Positions 1 through 8,682 of a stretch of 64,000 nucleotides of DNA are shown here, piece after piece (within the stretch, counting starts at the first letter, position 1; every line of letters starts with the position of its first letter). The translations under genes and the position numbers were made by a program. The DNA is from Hyphomicrobiaceae bacterium UBA7697. Lineage in GTDB: Bacteria; Pseudomonadota; Alphaproteobacteria; Rhizobiales; Methyloligellaceae. Where the stretch lies: the NCBI GenBank assembly GCA_002482645.1, contig DLGJ01000007.1:151038-215037 (forward strand), read 5' to 3'. Under the pieces are notes generated by a model, which worked only from the letters and a program-made list of their open reading frames with translations, was not told where the DNA came from and ran no database searches.

Positions 1-143
1 CGGTCGCGGTCGCGCGCATAGGGTCTGCGTGTGGGGCTCCGAGGCTCGGAGAGCCGCCGTCCCCTGCTCTTGCGCACGTCCTGAGCGTAAGGCGCCAAAA
101 TGCCAGCCCCCGTCGGCCCCTCGCCGGAGGCGGGAGCGCCCAA
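1..143 (-). CDS. dgt: Deoxyguanosinetriphosphate triphosphohydrolase, N-terminal fragment (partial)
   Basis: Reading the minus strand from about position 140 to the left edge gives ...APYAQDVRKSRGRR, then LSEPRSPTRRPYARDRDR. This matches the conserved N-terminus of the dGTPase family (PYA..., SRGR, E-x-SPTR, F/Y-x-RDRDR just before the HD domain). The enzyme hydrolyses dGTP to deoxyguanosine and triphosphate. Only about 45 residues lie in the window; the catalytic HD motifs are beyond the left edge. No in-frame ATG precedes the conserved stretch. A TTG at 141-143 preceded by GGGAAGG, or another TTG at 96-98, could be the start, so the 5' end is uncertain. It is divergent from erpA, a neighbourhood common in Rhizobiales. 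Confidence 0.72.
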   Translation of the reverse strand, partial: MGAPASGEGPTGAGILAPYAQDVRKSRGRRLSEPRSPTRRPYARDRD

Positions 144-229
144 AAGCGGCTCAACCTTCCCTGGTTCGCTGATTGACAATACCGCCGGCCGTTCTCATCT
201 TAAGCTCACAAAGGAGTGGCTAACCGAAG

Positions 230-562
230 ATGAGCGACCCGTCCATTACCATCAGCGAGCGCGCGGCCAAGCGTATCGTGGAACTCGTGAACGCCGACGA
301 CAACGCGGAGATTTTCCGCGTCGCCGTCGAAGGCGGCGGCTGTTCGGGTTTCCAGTACCGCTTCGAGCTGGACAAGGGCGCGGCGCCCGACGACATGCTG
401 ATCGAACGCGACGGGGCCACCGTGGCCATCGATCCGATCTCCGCCGGTTTCGTCACGGGATCGGAACTGGACTTTGTCGACGAGTTGATCGGCGCTCAGT
501 TCACGATCCACAATCCCAACGCCACCGCGTCGTGCGGCTGCGGCACCAGCTTCTCGATCTAG
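230..562 (+). CDS. erpA: Iron-sulfur cluster insertion protein ErpA (A-type carrier)
   Basis: A 110-residue A-type carrier of the HesB/IscA family that delivers Fe-S clusters to apo-proteins in the cytoplasm. The sequence carries the three expected cysteines: one in the EGGGCSGFQY motif near residue 38 and the C-terminal pair SCGCGTSF close to the end. Length fits the family. The ATG has an AGGAG-like element about 12 bases upstream. It is not part of the suf operon at the other end of the window, which has its own A-type protein, so the genome has at least two carriers. The erpA/sufA distinction rests on context and the compact N-terminus. Confidence 0.92.
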   Translation: MSDPSITISERAAKRIVELVNADDNAEIFRVAVEGGGCSGFQYRFELDKGAAPDDMLIERDGATVAIDPISAGFVTGSELDFVDELIGAQFTIHNPNATASCGCGTSFSI

Positions 563-628
563 CAAAGACGGTCGTGGCGCCCTATGCGCGCGGTTGCCTC
601 GCACGGCCGCGCAAGGCTATGTGGACGC

Positions 629-1411
629 ATGAAGATCGCGACTTGGAACATCAACGGCATCAAGGCCCGGCTCGAAACCGTGAAGACGTGGCTGGGTGCG
701 GCCTCGCCTGACATCGCCTGCTTCCAAGAGATCAAGAGCGTGGACGAGAACTTCCCCGCCGAAGCGTTCGAAGAGCTCGGCTACAACGTCGCCGTCCATG
801 GCCAGAAAGGGTTCAACGGCGTCGCGCTTCTGTCGAAACTGCCGTTCGACGAGGTTGTGCGCGGCCTCCCCGGCGATCCGGACGACGTTCAGGCGCGCTA
901 CATCGAAGGCGTGGTCTCGGTCCCCTCCGGCGTCGTGCGCGTGGTGAACATCTACCTGCCGAACGGCAATCCGATCGACTCCGGCAAGTTTCCTTACAAG
1001 CTTGCCTGGATGGAGCGCCTCAAGGCGCGCATCGAAGAGCTGCTCACTTATGAGGAGCCGTTCGTCGTCGCGGGCGACTACAACGTTATTCCCACGCCCG
1101 AGGATGTTTACGATCCGGCGGCATGGCTGAACGACGCGTTGTTCCGGCCCGAGTCACGTGCGCACTTCCGGGCCCTGTTGAATTTGGGACTCACGGACGC
1201 GTTTCGCGCCTGCCACGATGAACCGCATCAGTTCACGTTTTGGGACTATCAGGCGGGGGCCTGGCAGAAGAACCATGGTCTTCGGATCGACCATTTCCTG
1301 CTGTCGCCGCAAGCCGCCGACAGGCTCGAATCCTGCGATATCGACTCCGAGCCGCGCGGCTGGGAGAAGCCGTCGGATCATGTGCCGGTGGTGCTGGAAC
1401 TCGCGGTGTAG
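629..1411 (+). CDS. xthA: Exodeoxyribonuclease III
   Basis: A 260-residue exonuclease III / AP endonuclease of the EEP superfamily, acting in base excision repair. The family signatures appear in order: NINGIKAR at residues 7-14, the metal-binding glutamate in FQEIKS, GDYNVIP in the middle, and the C-terminal SDHVPVVL with the catalytic Asp-His pair. I chose the ATG at 629 because the family begins MKIATWNING; the in-frame extension to 584 is not conserved-looking. It lies convergent to the Sel1/ExoR-like gene with only 16 bases between, a pairing I recall from rhizobial genomes. Confidence 0.95.
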   Translation: MKIATWNINGIKARLETVKTWLGAASPDIACFQEIKSVDENFPAEAFEELGYNVAVHGQKGFNGVALLSKLPFDEVVRGLPGDPDDVQARYIEGVVSVPSGVVRVVNIYLPNGNPIDSGKFPYKLAWMERLKARIEELLTYEEPFVVAGDYNVIPTPEDVYDPAAWLNDALFRPESRAHFRALLNLGLTDAFRACHDEPHQFTFWDYQAGAWQKNHGLRIDHFLLSPQAADRLESCDIDSEPRGWEKPSDHVPVVLELAV

Positions 1412-1427
1412 GCCGACATCACGCCTG

Positions 1428-2414
1428 CTATTGCAGTCCGCCCATGCCCGTATCGGACATCCCAAAGCCGACGGACATTCCCATCGCCGCCGGCGGAACC
1501 AAATCCACCGGGCCGAGCCGCGGCTCCGTCCGTGCGGTCAGCGACGGCACTTGAGCCGCTGGAACGGCCCGGACCGCCGCCGCGTCCGTCGCGATGTTCA
1601 CCGCCGTGGTCGTGGGACGCGTGCCTGACATATGCGGCATCAGCGCCTGGGCTTCTTGAACGGTCGCGCGATCGGCAAGAGCAATCGTCTTCGTGTAGCT
1701 TTCATCGATCCAGACGACATTGTCGTCGTCTCCACCCGCGTTCTGCTTGGCGAGCATCAACAGAGCCAAGCCTTGCGCCTGCCGCTGCCGTACGCCGTCG
1801 CCGCTCCAGAGCATCTCGCCGAGAACCGCCTGCGCTCCCGCGTGCTGCTTGCGCGCGGCCATGGAAAGCCAATTTGCCGCGATGGTGCGGTTTTGCTCGA
1901 CGCCCGTACCGGTGAGGTAGAGGCGCGCGAGCTGGTACTGCGCTTCGGCATCGCCGAAATAGGCGCCGGCATGACGCAGCAACCCGGCGGCATAGACGGG
2001 ATCGGGATGCAGCGGTGCACCAGAGATCCCGGCAACGTAATAGCGTCCCAGCGCGCAGAACGCCTCACCCACATAGCGTGCGATCGGGCTCGACGCAGGA
2101 ACGTCCGCATACTGATCGGCAATGTCCTGATAGTACCGGAACGCCTTCGTATCGTCTTTTGGCACCGCGCCGCCCTTGGCATAGAGCCGTGCGAGCTTGA
2201 GCTGCGCTCCGAGCACGCCGTGGCCGGCCGCATATTCGAGCGCAGGCAGCGCGGATTTCGGCTTGCCGGCATTCATGGCGCTCACGCCCTGACGATAGGC
2301 ATCCGTCGCCGACACATAAGGCGGCGGAGCGTCGGTGCTGCTAACCCCGGCCGGGGTCAGCACGATAAAGGCCGCGAGCGCGCCGCCGATCTGGGATGCG
2401 CTAAATATCGGCAT
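1428..2414 (-). CDS. exoR: Sel1-repeat protein, ExoR-like
   Basis: A 328-residue exported protein with a signal-peptide-like N-terminus (hydrophobic stretch GGALAAFIVLTPAG) and several Sel1-like repeats between about residues 70 and 225 (ALPALEYAAGHGVLGAQLKLARLY; AEAQYQLARLYLTGTGV; GAQAVLGEMLWSGDGV). Sel1 repeats are helical scaffolds. The best-known relative next to xthA is ExoR, the periplasmic inhibitor of the ExoS-ChvI system that controls exopolysaccharide and motility in rhizobia; the assignment rests on architecture plus neighbourhood. The ATG at 2414 is preceded by GAAGGGAAG and overlaps the last 14 bases of ilvD, suggesting translational coupling. The C-terminal 90 residues are Ala/Pro/Met-rich without repeats. 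No exoS/chvI genes are visible here. Confidence 0.7.
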   Translation of the reverse strand: MPIFSASQIGGALAAFIVLTPAGVSSTDAPPPYVSATDAYRQGVSAMNAGKPKSALPALEYAAGHGVLGAQLKLARLYAKGGAVPKDDTKAFRYYQDIADQYADVPASSPIARYVGEAFCALGRYYVAGISGAPLHPDPVYAAGLLRHAGAYFGDAEAQYQLARLYLTGTGVEQNRTIAANWLSMAARKQHAGAQAVLGEMLWSGDGVRQRQAQGLALLMLAKQNAGGDDDNVVWIDESYTKTIALADRATVQEAQALMPHMSGTRPTTTAVNIATDAAAVRAVPAAQVPSLTARTEPRLGPVDLVPPAAMGMSVGFGMSDTGMGGLQ

Positions 2415-4125
2415 AGCACTTCCCTTCGGCCTCACCGCCAGGATGGGTCACGGCGCCTTCGCGCGCGGCGCCAACCAGCTGCGCGTATTTCCAAATACAG
2501 CCGCTCTCGAACACGGGCTCGGGCGGCTCCCAATCCTTGGCGCGCGCGGCAAGCTCTTCCTCGCCGAGTTCGACGTCGATAATGCCCTCCACCGCGTCGA
2601 GGGTGATCATATCGCCGTCGCGGATCAGACCGATGGGCCCGCACACCGCCGCTTCCGGCCCGACATGGCCAACGCAGAAACCGCGCGTCGCGCCGGAGAA
2701 GCGCCCGTCCGTGATGAGCGCGACCTTGTCGCCCATGCCCTGGCCGTAAAGAGCCGCCGTCGTCGACAGCATCTCGCGCATGCCGGGGCCGCCCTTGGGG
2801 CCTTCGTAGCGGATGACGATGACGTCTCCCTCATTGTACTGTTTCGCGCTCACGGCGGTGAATGCCTCTTCCTCGCTATTGAAGCAGCGAGCGGGCCCAC
2901 GGAACTTCAGGTTCTTCAAACCTGCGACTTTGACGATAGCGCCGTCGGGCGCCAGCGACCCCCTGAGCCCCACCACGCCGCCGGTCGGTGTGATCGGGTT
3001 ATCAGCAGAACGCACAACGTCCTGGTCTGGGTTCCATTCGACCTTGGAAAGATTTTCCGCGATCGTCCGGCCCGTGACGGTCAGGCAGCCGCCATGCAGG
3101 TAGCCGTGATCGAGGAGCGTCTTCATGAGTAGCGGCACACCGCCCGCCTCGAACATATCCTTCGCGACATAGCGGCCGCCGGGCTTGAGATCGGCGATAT
3201 AGGGCGTCTTCTTGAAAATCTCGGCGACGTCGAACAGGTCGAACTCGATGCCGCATTCATGGGCGATGGCCGGCAGATGCAGCGCCGCGTTCGTCGAGCC
3301 GCCGGACGCCGCGACAACCGCCGCCGCGTTTTCCAGAGACTGACGGGTGACGATGTCCCGCGGGCGGATGTTGAGCGCGAGAAGGTCCATGATCTTCTCG
3401 CCCGCGGTCATGCAGAACCGGTCGCGGATCTCGTATGGCGCGGGCGCGCCGGCCGAGTACGGCAAGGCGAGACCGATGGCCTCCGACACCGTCGCCATCG
3501 TGTTGGCGGTGAACTGAGCGCCGCACGCCCCCGCGGAGGGACAGGCGACCTGCTCCAGTTCGTCCAAATCGTCGAGGGACATGTTGCCGACCGAGACCTG
3601 GCCGACCGCTTCGAACAGATCCTGAACGGTGACCGGCCGTCCGCGGAAAGACCCGGGAAGAATCGAGCCCCCGTAAATGAAAATCGACGGCACGTTGAGG
3701 CGGCACATCGCCATCATCATGCCGGGCAGCGACTTGTCGCAGCCGGCGAGCCCGACGAGCGCGTCGTAGCAATGGCCGCGCATCGTCAGTTCGACGCTAT
3801 CGGCAATCACTTCGCGCGACGGCAACGAGGACTTCATGCCCTGGTGGCCCATGGCGATGCCGTCCGTGACCGTGATCGTGCAGAACTCGCGCGGCGTGCC
3901 GTCCTTGGACGCCACGCCCTGCTTCACGGCTTGCGCCTGGCGCATCAGGGCGATGTTGCACGGCGCCGCCTCGTTCCAGCAGGTGGCAACACCGACAAAA
4001 GGCTGATGAATTTGGCCGCGCGTCAGCCCCATCGCGTAATAATACGAGCGATGCGGGGCGCGGGATGGCCCTTCCGTTACGTGCCTACTCGGCAAACGGG
4101 ACTTATCGAACGTCTTTGCGTCCAT
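2401..4125 (-). CDS. ilvD: Dihydroxy-acid dehydratase
   Basis: A 574-residue IlvD/Edd-family dehydratase that converts 2,3-dihydroxy-isovalerate and 2,3-dihydroxy-3-methylvalerate to the 2-keto acids in valine and isoleucine synthesis. Visible features are the CWNEAAPCN stretch near residue 49, the GCDKSLPGMMMA motif near residue 129, the PSAGACGAQFTANTMA motif near residue 200 (cysteines that bind the Fe-S cluster) and the C-terminal DGRFSGATRGFCVGH signature. Length is typical. The start codon directly follows an inverted repeat (separate entry). The stop overlaps the start of the ExoR-like gene, so the two probably share a transcript. Confidence 0.96.
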   Translation of the reverse strand: MDAKTFDKSRLPSRHVTEGPSRAPHRSYYYAMGLTRGQIHQPFVGVATCWNEAAPCNIALMRQAQAVKQGVASKDGTPREFCTITVTDGIAMGHQGMKSSLPSREVIADSVELTMRGHCYDALVGLAGCDKSLPGMMMAMCRLNVPSIFIYGGSILPGSFRGRPVTVQDLFEAVGQVSVGNMSLDDLDELEQVACPSAGACGAQFTANTMATVSEAIGLALPYSAGAPAPYEIRDRFCMTAGEKIMDLLALNIRPRDIVTRQSLENAAAVVAASGGSTNAALHLPAIAHECGIEFDLFDVAEIFKKTPYIADLKPGGRYVAKDMFEAGGVPLLMKTLLDHGYLHGGCLTVTGRTIAENLSKVEWNPDQDVVRSADNPITPTGGVVGLRGSLAPDGAIVKVAGLKNLKFRGPARCFNSEEEAFTAVSAKQYNEGDVIVIRYEGPKGGPGMREMLSTTAALYGQGMGDKVALITDGRFSGATRGFCVGHVGPEAAVCGPIGLIRDGDMITLDAVEGIIDVELGEEELAARAKDWEPPEPVFESGCIWKYAQLVGAAREGAVTHPGGEAEGKCYADI

Positions 4126-4448
4126 CTACCAATGCCAGCCAGCATTGGCAGCGCCGACGGTGTTCCGCCTTAGCCCTGCGTGCCAGCCAATCGCTCCCTG
4201 GCCTGCCCCCATCGCATTATCTTTGCGATTGTCTTGTGAGGCCAATGATCCTCTGAACTCATTTCGATTTCACAAAGTTTTATGGCGCAAACGAGGCGTG
4301 GAGTCGGCGCTTTGTTGTAATTCAGCTACAGTGGAGAATATTCTGAATTTTTGGTGTTTTCTAGCGCCGAAAGGGGAGCCGGCGCGGTCCCGTTCGTCCG
4401 CATACCGCGCTGTGCGGGGCGCCGAACAGAGCCCCCGCCCGGCCTCGC
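4126..4448 (-). other. Non-coding gap with a candidate ilvD promoter
   Basis: 323 bases between the ends of ilvD (start) and valS (stop) with no convincing gene; the plus-strand frames that cross it run antisense into valS. On the minus strand, TTGGCC (4240-4245) and GATAAT (4216-4221) are 18 bases apart and could be the -35 and -10 of ilvD, about 90 bases upstream of its ATG. An AT-rich patch (4330-4365) lies just beyond the valS stop region. I see no attenuator with a leader peptide. Confidence 0.35.
4127..4150 (-). promoter_or_regulatory. Hairpin in the ilvD leader abutting the start codon
   Basis: On the minus strand, TGCCAATGC and GCATTGGTA flank a six-base loop and can form a nine-pair stem (one G-U pair). 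It ends one base before the ilvD ATG at 4125 and so would cover the ribosome-binding region, where no strong Shine-Dalgarno is seen. The base pairing is visible; a role in translation control is inference. Confidence 0.4.
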
Positions 4449-7184
4449 CTATAACGCCGCTTCCAGCCGCTTCAAAGCCTGCTCGAGCTTGGTCGCCGTC
4501 GCTTGTGCGTCCGCCTTGCGTTCGCGCTGCTCTTCCACCACGTGCTCGGGTGCGCGGGAGACGAATTTCTCGTTGGCGAGCTTGGCGTCGATCTGCGCGA
4601 TCTCGGCACCGACCTTGTCGATCTCGCGCTTCAGGCGCCCGGCCTCCGCGCCGATGTCGATGACCCCCTGAAGCGGCAGCGCGATCGTGGCTTCGTCCTG
4701 GACGATCTGCACCGACCCCGCCGGCGGCGTGTCGGCGAACCCGATCGTGTCGAGCCGCGCCAGCCGGGATAGCGTCTCGATATGCGCGGCGATCCGTGCC
4801 TTGGTCTTGTCGCCCGCGCCCGAGATCACGACCGGCACCTTGGCTCCGGCCGGGACGTTCATTTCGGCGCGGACCGAGCGGACATCGGTGACGAAACGGA
4901 TAACCCACCCTATCTCCGCATCCGCCGCGGCATCCTGGAGCCCCTGGTGCGTAGGCCAGCCGGTAAGCATCAAGAGGCTCTCGCGACGGGTCCCTTCGGG
5001 GCTGCGTTTCTCCCAAAGCTCCTCGGTGACGAACGGCATGAACGGGTGGAGAAGCTGAAGCGCCGTGTCGAGGACATACGCCGCCATCGCCCGGGTTTCC
5101 GTCTTAGCCGCCTCGTCGTCCCCGGCGAAGACCGGCTTGATGAGCTCGAGATACCAATCGCAGTAGATGTGCCAAATGAAATGGTAGATGGCGCCTGCCG
5201 CGTCGTTGAAACGGAAGCTTTCGAGCGCTTCCGTCACCGCCGCGACCGCCCGTTCCATCTCGCCGGCGATCCAACGGTTCAGGGTCGTCTGCGCCGACGC
5301 GGGATCGAACCCCGGGACGGGAAAACACTCGTTCATCATCGCGAAGCGCGATGCGTTCCAGAGCTTGGTGGCGAAGTTGCGATAGCCTTCGACCCGCTGG
5401 CTGGACAACTTGATGTCGCGTCCCTGCGCCGCCATGGCCGCGAGAGTGAAACGCAAGGCATCGGCGCCATAAGCGTCGATCAGTTCCAGGGGATCGATGA
5501 CGTTGCCCTTCGACTTCGACATCTTCTGGCCCTTCTCGTCCCGGACCAGTGCATGGATGTAGATGTCGCGGAACGGCACCTCGTCCATGAAGTGAAGCCC
5601 CATCATCATCATGCGGGCGATCCAGAAGAAGATGATGTCGAACCCGGTGACGAGAACGTCCGTCGGGTAGTAGCGCGCGAGTTCCGGAGTCTTGTCCGGC
5701 CATCCCAGCGTCGAGAACGGCCACAGCGCGGACGAGAACCACGTGTCGAGCACGTCCTCGTCGCGCACGAGACGTTCATCCTTGCCGTAATGCGCCCTTG
5801 CCAAGGCCTTGGCATCGGATTCGTTTTCGGCGACGAAGACCTCGCCGTCGGGCCCGTACCAGGCCGGAATCTGGTGGCCCCACCAGAGCTGCCGGGAGAT
5901 GCACCACGGCTGGATATTCTCCATCCAGTGGAAGTAGGTGGATTCCCAGTTCTTCGGCGCGAACGTGGTCCTGCCGTTCCGGACCGCTGCGATGGCGGGC
6001 TTGGCCAGCGTGGCGGCATCCACGTACCACTGGTCGGTTAGGAACGGCTCGATCACCGCGCCCGAACGGTCGCCATGCGGCACGGCATGGACGTGCGGCT
6101 CGATCTTCTCGAGATAGTCGTGGTTCTCCATGCACTCGACGATCATGGTCCGCGCGGCGAACCGGAACACGCCGTTCCACTCGAGGATCTTGCCTTTCAA
6201 CTGCGGCGTCAGTTCCAGGCCTTGCATGAAGTCCGAATCCGGACCGAGCTCGAGCCGGGCGTCCTTGCTGAGGACGCTGATCATGGGCAGTCCATGGCGC
6301 TTGCCCACTTCGAAGTCGTTGAAGTCGTGGGCGGGCGTGATCTTCACGGCGCCGGAGCCCTTCTCCGGGTCGGAATACTCGTCGGCGACGATCGGAATGC
6401 GCCGGCCGACGATCGGCAGGATGACGTTCTTGCCGACAAGGTGCTTGTAACGCTCATCGTCGGGATGAACCGCGACAGCGGTATCGCCCAGCATCGTCTC
6501 GGGGCGCGTGGTGGCGACGACGATGAAGGTCGACGGATCGTCGGGATCGAAGGTGACGCCTTCGAGGGGGTAGCGAAGGTGCCAGAGATGGCCCTTGGAC
6601 TCGACCTGCTCCACTTCGAGATCGGAGATCGCGGTGAGCAACTCCGGGTCCCAGTTCACCAGCCGCTTGTCCTTGTAGATCAGCCCGGCGCGGTAAAGTT
6701 CTACGAAGACTTTGCGAACGGCTTTGGACAGTCCCTCGTCCATGGTGAAGCGAAGCCGGGACCAGTCGCACGAACAGCCGAGCCGCTTGAGCTGACCGAC
6801 GATTGTGTTGCCGGACTCGTCCTTCCACTTCCAAATGCGCTCGATGAATTTCTCACGGCCCATTTCCCGGCGATTGGGTTCCTGCCGCTCCATGAGTTGC
6901 CGCTCCACGACCATCTGTGTCGCGATGCCCGCATGGTCGGTGCCCGGCTGCCACAAGACGTCGCGGCCGCGCATACGTTCGAAGCGCACGAGAACGTCCT
7001 GCAGGGTGTTGTTGAGCGCGTGTCCCATATGGAGCGAGCCGGTAACGTTCGGCGGCGGAATGACGACCGCAAACGGCCGCGCACTCTCGCGGTCGCCGCG
7101 GCCGGCGGCGAATGCCCGCGCGCGCTCCCAGGCTTGGTAGACGGAGCCTTCGAAGTTCTTGGGTTGGTATGTCTTGTCGAGCAT
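4449..7184 (-). CDS. valS: Valine--tRNA ligase
   Basis: A 911-residue class I aminoacyl-tRNA synthetase that charges tRNA-Val. The HIGH element appears as SLHMGHALNN near residue 50 and the KMSKS loop as KMSKSKGNVID in the middle of the protein. Between them lies the CP1 editing domain (TTRPETMLGDTAVAVHP), which clears mischarged threonine. The C-terminus ends in the usual basic coiled coil (EQRERKADAQATATKLEQAL). The start at 7184 gives MLDKTYQPKNFE, the family-typical N-terminus; an extension to 7235 would cross a terminator-like hairpin and is less likely. It lies downstream of popZ and tolC on the same strand. Confidence 0.96.
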   Translation of the reverse strand: MLDKTYQPKNFEGSVYQAWERARAFAAGRGDRESARPFAVVIPPPNVTGSLHMGHALNNTLQDVLVRFERMRGRDVLWQPGTDHAGIATQMVVERQLMERQEPNRREMGREKFIERIWKWKDESGNTIVGQLKRLGCSCDWSRLRFTMDEGLSKAVRKVFVELYRAGLIYKDKRLVNWDPELLTAISDLEVEQVESKGHLWHLRYPLEGVTFDPDDPSTFIVVATTRPETMLGDTAVAVHPDDERYKHLVGKNVILPIVGRRIPIVADEYSDPEKGSGAVKITPAHDFNDFEVGKRHGLPMISVLSKDARLELGPDSDFMQGLELTPQLKGKILEWNGVFRFAARTMIVECMENHDYLEKIEPHVHAVPHGDRSGAVIEPFLTDQWYVDAATLAKPAIAAVRNGRTTFAPKNWESTYFHWMENIQPWCISRQLWWGHQIPAWYGPDGEVFVAENESDAKALARAHYGKDERLVRDEDVLDTWFSSALWPFSTLGWPDKTPELARYYPTDVLVTGFDIIFFWIARMMMMGLHFMDEVPFRDIYIHALVRDEKGQKMSKSKGNVIDPLELIDAYGADALRFTLAAMAAQGRDIKLSSQRVEGYRNFATKLWNASRFAMMNECFPVPGFDPASAQTTLNRWIAGEMERAVAAVTEALESFRFNDAAGAIYHFIWHIYCDWYLELIKPVFAGDDEAAKTETRAMAAYVLDTALQLLHPFMPFVTEELWEKRSPEGTRRESLLMLTGWPTHQGLQDAAADAEIGWVIRFVTDVRSVRAEMNVPAGAKVPVVISGAGDKTKARIAAHIETLSRLARLDTIGFADTPPAGSVQIVQDEATIALPLQGVIDIGAEAGRLKREIDKVGAEIAQIDAKLANEKFVSRAPEHVVEEQRERKADAQATATKLEQALKRLEAAL

Positions 7185-7214
7185 GGATGGACGCGGACGC
7201 TTGAATACGAGGGC

Positions 7215-7247
7215 TGCAAAAGAACCGCCCAGCAAAAATTGCTGGGC
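7215..7247 (-). terminator. Rho-independent terminator candidate between popZ and valS
   Basis: A perfect nine-base inverted repeat (GCCCAGCAA / TTGCTGGGC, loop of three) at 7227-7247, followed on the minus strand by GGTTCTTTTGC. It sits about 60 bases after the popZ-like stop and about 40 bases before the chosen valS start, so it would separate the two transcripts, at least in part. Confidence 0.6.
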
Positions 7248-7306
7248 GAAAATGTAGGCCTGCGCGTCCTACGACCGCACGTTCCGTGCTGTCAACTTTC
7301 GTCTCT

Positions 7307-8530
7307 TCAGTCCTGACCGCGCTGCAACGCGTCCGCGTCGAGTTCCTCCCGGATCATGCGCGGCATGTTCTCGTCGAGCCACTCGCGGAGCATTGGACGA
7401 AGCATATCCTTGATGCTGTCTTCCAGTGATTTGGGGACGGACTGTTCGTGCGAAACGGCACCGTTGGTCTGAACCGCCAAGGCTTCCGCGGTGACCTGGG
7501 GTACCGGCGGTATGTAGAGAGGCGCGGCTTCCACCGCAGGTTCCGGTGCCGGCTCGGCGCTGGGCTGCGGCGGCCAGAACGGCTCTTTTTCCGGCTCGGC
7601 GTCTTCGAGAACAAACGTCTCGTCGGATTCCATATCCGTCAACGTCAGTTCGGCTTCGCCTTCCCCGGCCTCGAGTATCGGCTCCGGCTCCAATCCAACC
7701 TCAACCTCCGGCTCGAAATCCGGGACCATGTCGGCCTCCGGATCCAGATGAGTCCCTTCTTCGGGCGTCTGCTCGTCCATTGGAACGGCCATGGGGAAGT
7801 CGCCCGGCAACGAACTCATTCCGGTCTGCGCCTCGGCCGGCGGCAATTCCGGCTCCGGCGTGCCAGCGAATGGAGCCTCGGATACGGGAGCCTCGAAGCT
7901 CGGTGTCAGCGGTGCGGCCGCGGACGGCGACTGACCGGCTTTCAGCGCGGCGATCGCACGTTCAAGCGCGGAAGCGGCCTCCTCGCTGGCAGTCAATTTA
8001 GGCTCGGCCGGTATGGCTTCTTCCGGCATCTGAGGGGGCACCGGCGGCATCTCCGGGATCATGGCCTCCTGCGGGAGCGCGGGCGGCTCGGCCGCTTCCG
8101 CACTTTCCAACGTCTCGAAGACGTCGGCCTCCGGTTCCGGCGTGTCCGGCAAAACCTCGTCGAGTTCGAAGACCTCGTCGATCTCTTCGCGGACGTCCAC
8201 GAACTCAGGCGCGGCGTCCACGGCCTCCGCAGGCTCTGGAAGTTCGGCCGGCTCATCCTCGACAAGTTCCAACCCGCCGAGTTCCGCCGTGAGATCCATG
8301 ATCTCTTCGTCCTCGTTGGCCGGCGCGTCGCCGCCCGCGCTTAGGACACGCGCGATGTCGTCGATGATCTGATTGTCGGCTTCGCCCTCAAGCCCTTCGT
8401 CTTCAGACTGGACAGCCTTGGCCGGCGTCCCGGTCTGGTCCTGACTTGCATCGTCGTCTGTGATGATCCGGCGTATGGAAGCGAGAATATCCTCCATCGT
8501 CGGTTCGGGAGCGCGCTCGGTGTTGCTCAT
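7307..8530 (-). CDS. popZ: PopZ-like polar organising protein (DUF2497 family)
   Basis: A 407-residue protein with the PopZ/DUF2497 layout: a short conserved N-terminal helix (EPTMEDILASIRRIITDD, residues 10-27), a very long low-complexity linker rich in Pro, Glu and Ala (about residues 30-350), and a conserved C-terminal oligomerisation region (SLEDSIKDMLRPMLREWLDE, then MPRMIREEL). In Caulobacter and relatives PopZ forms a polar condensate that anchors the centromere and cell-cycle regulators. The linker is much longer than in Caulobacter PopZ (177 residues in total), as is common in Rhizobiales. Its place between tolC and valS is the usual one in Rhizobiales. It has its own terminator candidate. 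Confidence 0.82.
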   Translation of the reverse strand: MSNTERAPEPTMEDILASIRRIITDDDASQDQTGTPAKAVQSEDEGLEGEADNQIIDDIARVLSAGGDAPANEDEEIMDLTAELGGLELVEDEPAELPEPAEAVDAAPEFVDVREEIDEVFELDEVLPDTPEPEADVFETLESAEAAEPPALPQEAMIPEMPPVPPQMPEEAIPAEPKLTASEEAASALERAIAALKAGQSPSAAAPLTPSFEAPVSEAPFAGTPEPELPPAEAQTGMSSLPGDFPMAVPMDEQTPEEGTHLDPEADMVPDFEPEVEVGLEPEPILEAGEGEAELTLTDMESDETFVLEDAEPEKEPFWPPQPSAEPAPEPAVEAAPLYIPPVPQVTAEALAVQTNGAVSHEQSVPKSLEDSIKDMLRPMLREWLDENMPRMIREELDADALQRGQD

Positions 8531-8682
8531 AACTTGATCCCTTGCCGCCTCTCAAACTCATAACGCCCGGCGAAAGTCACCAGGGCTAAACTTTAGAGAT
8601 AACTTAACACAATGCTAACAGCCAAGTCTCTGCCTGGCTCGGGCATCGGCGCCTATGGTTAACGTCAGCGGTTGGGATTGGT

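Noticed and set aside
4782..6041. Long open frame on the plus strand across valS (419 codons)
   Set aside because: It is antisense to the clearly conserved valS; Arg/His/Pro/Gly-rich composition and no ribosome site are typical of high-GC shadow frames.
6075..8344. Plus-strand frames across valS and popZ (413 and 298 codons)
   Set aside because: Both are antisense shadows; the one over popZ arises from the low-complexity linker.
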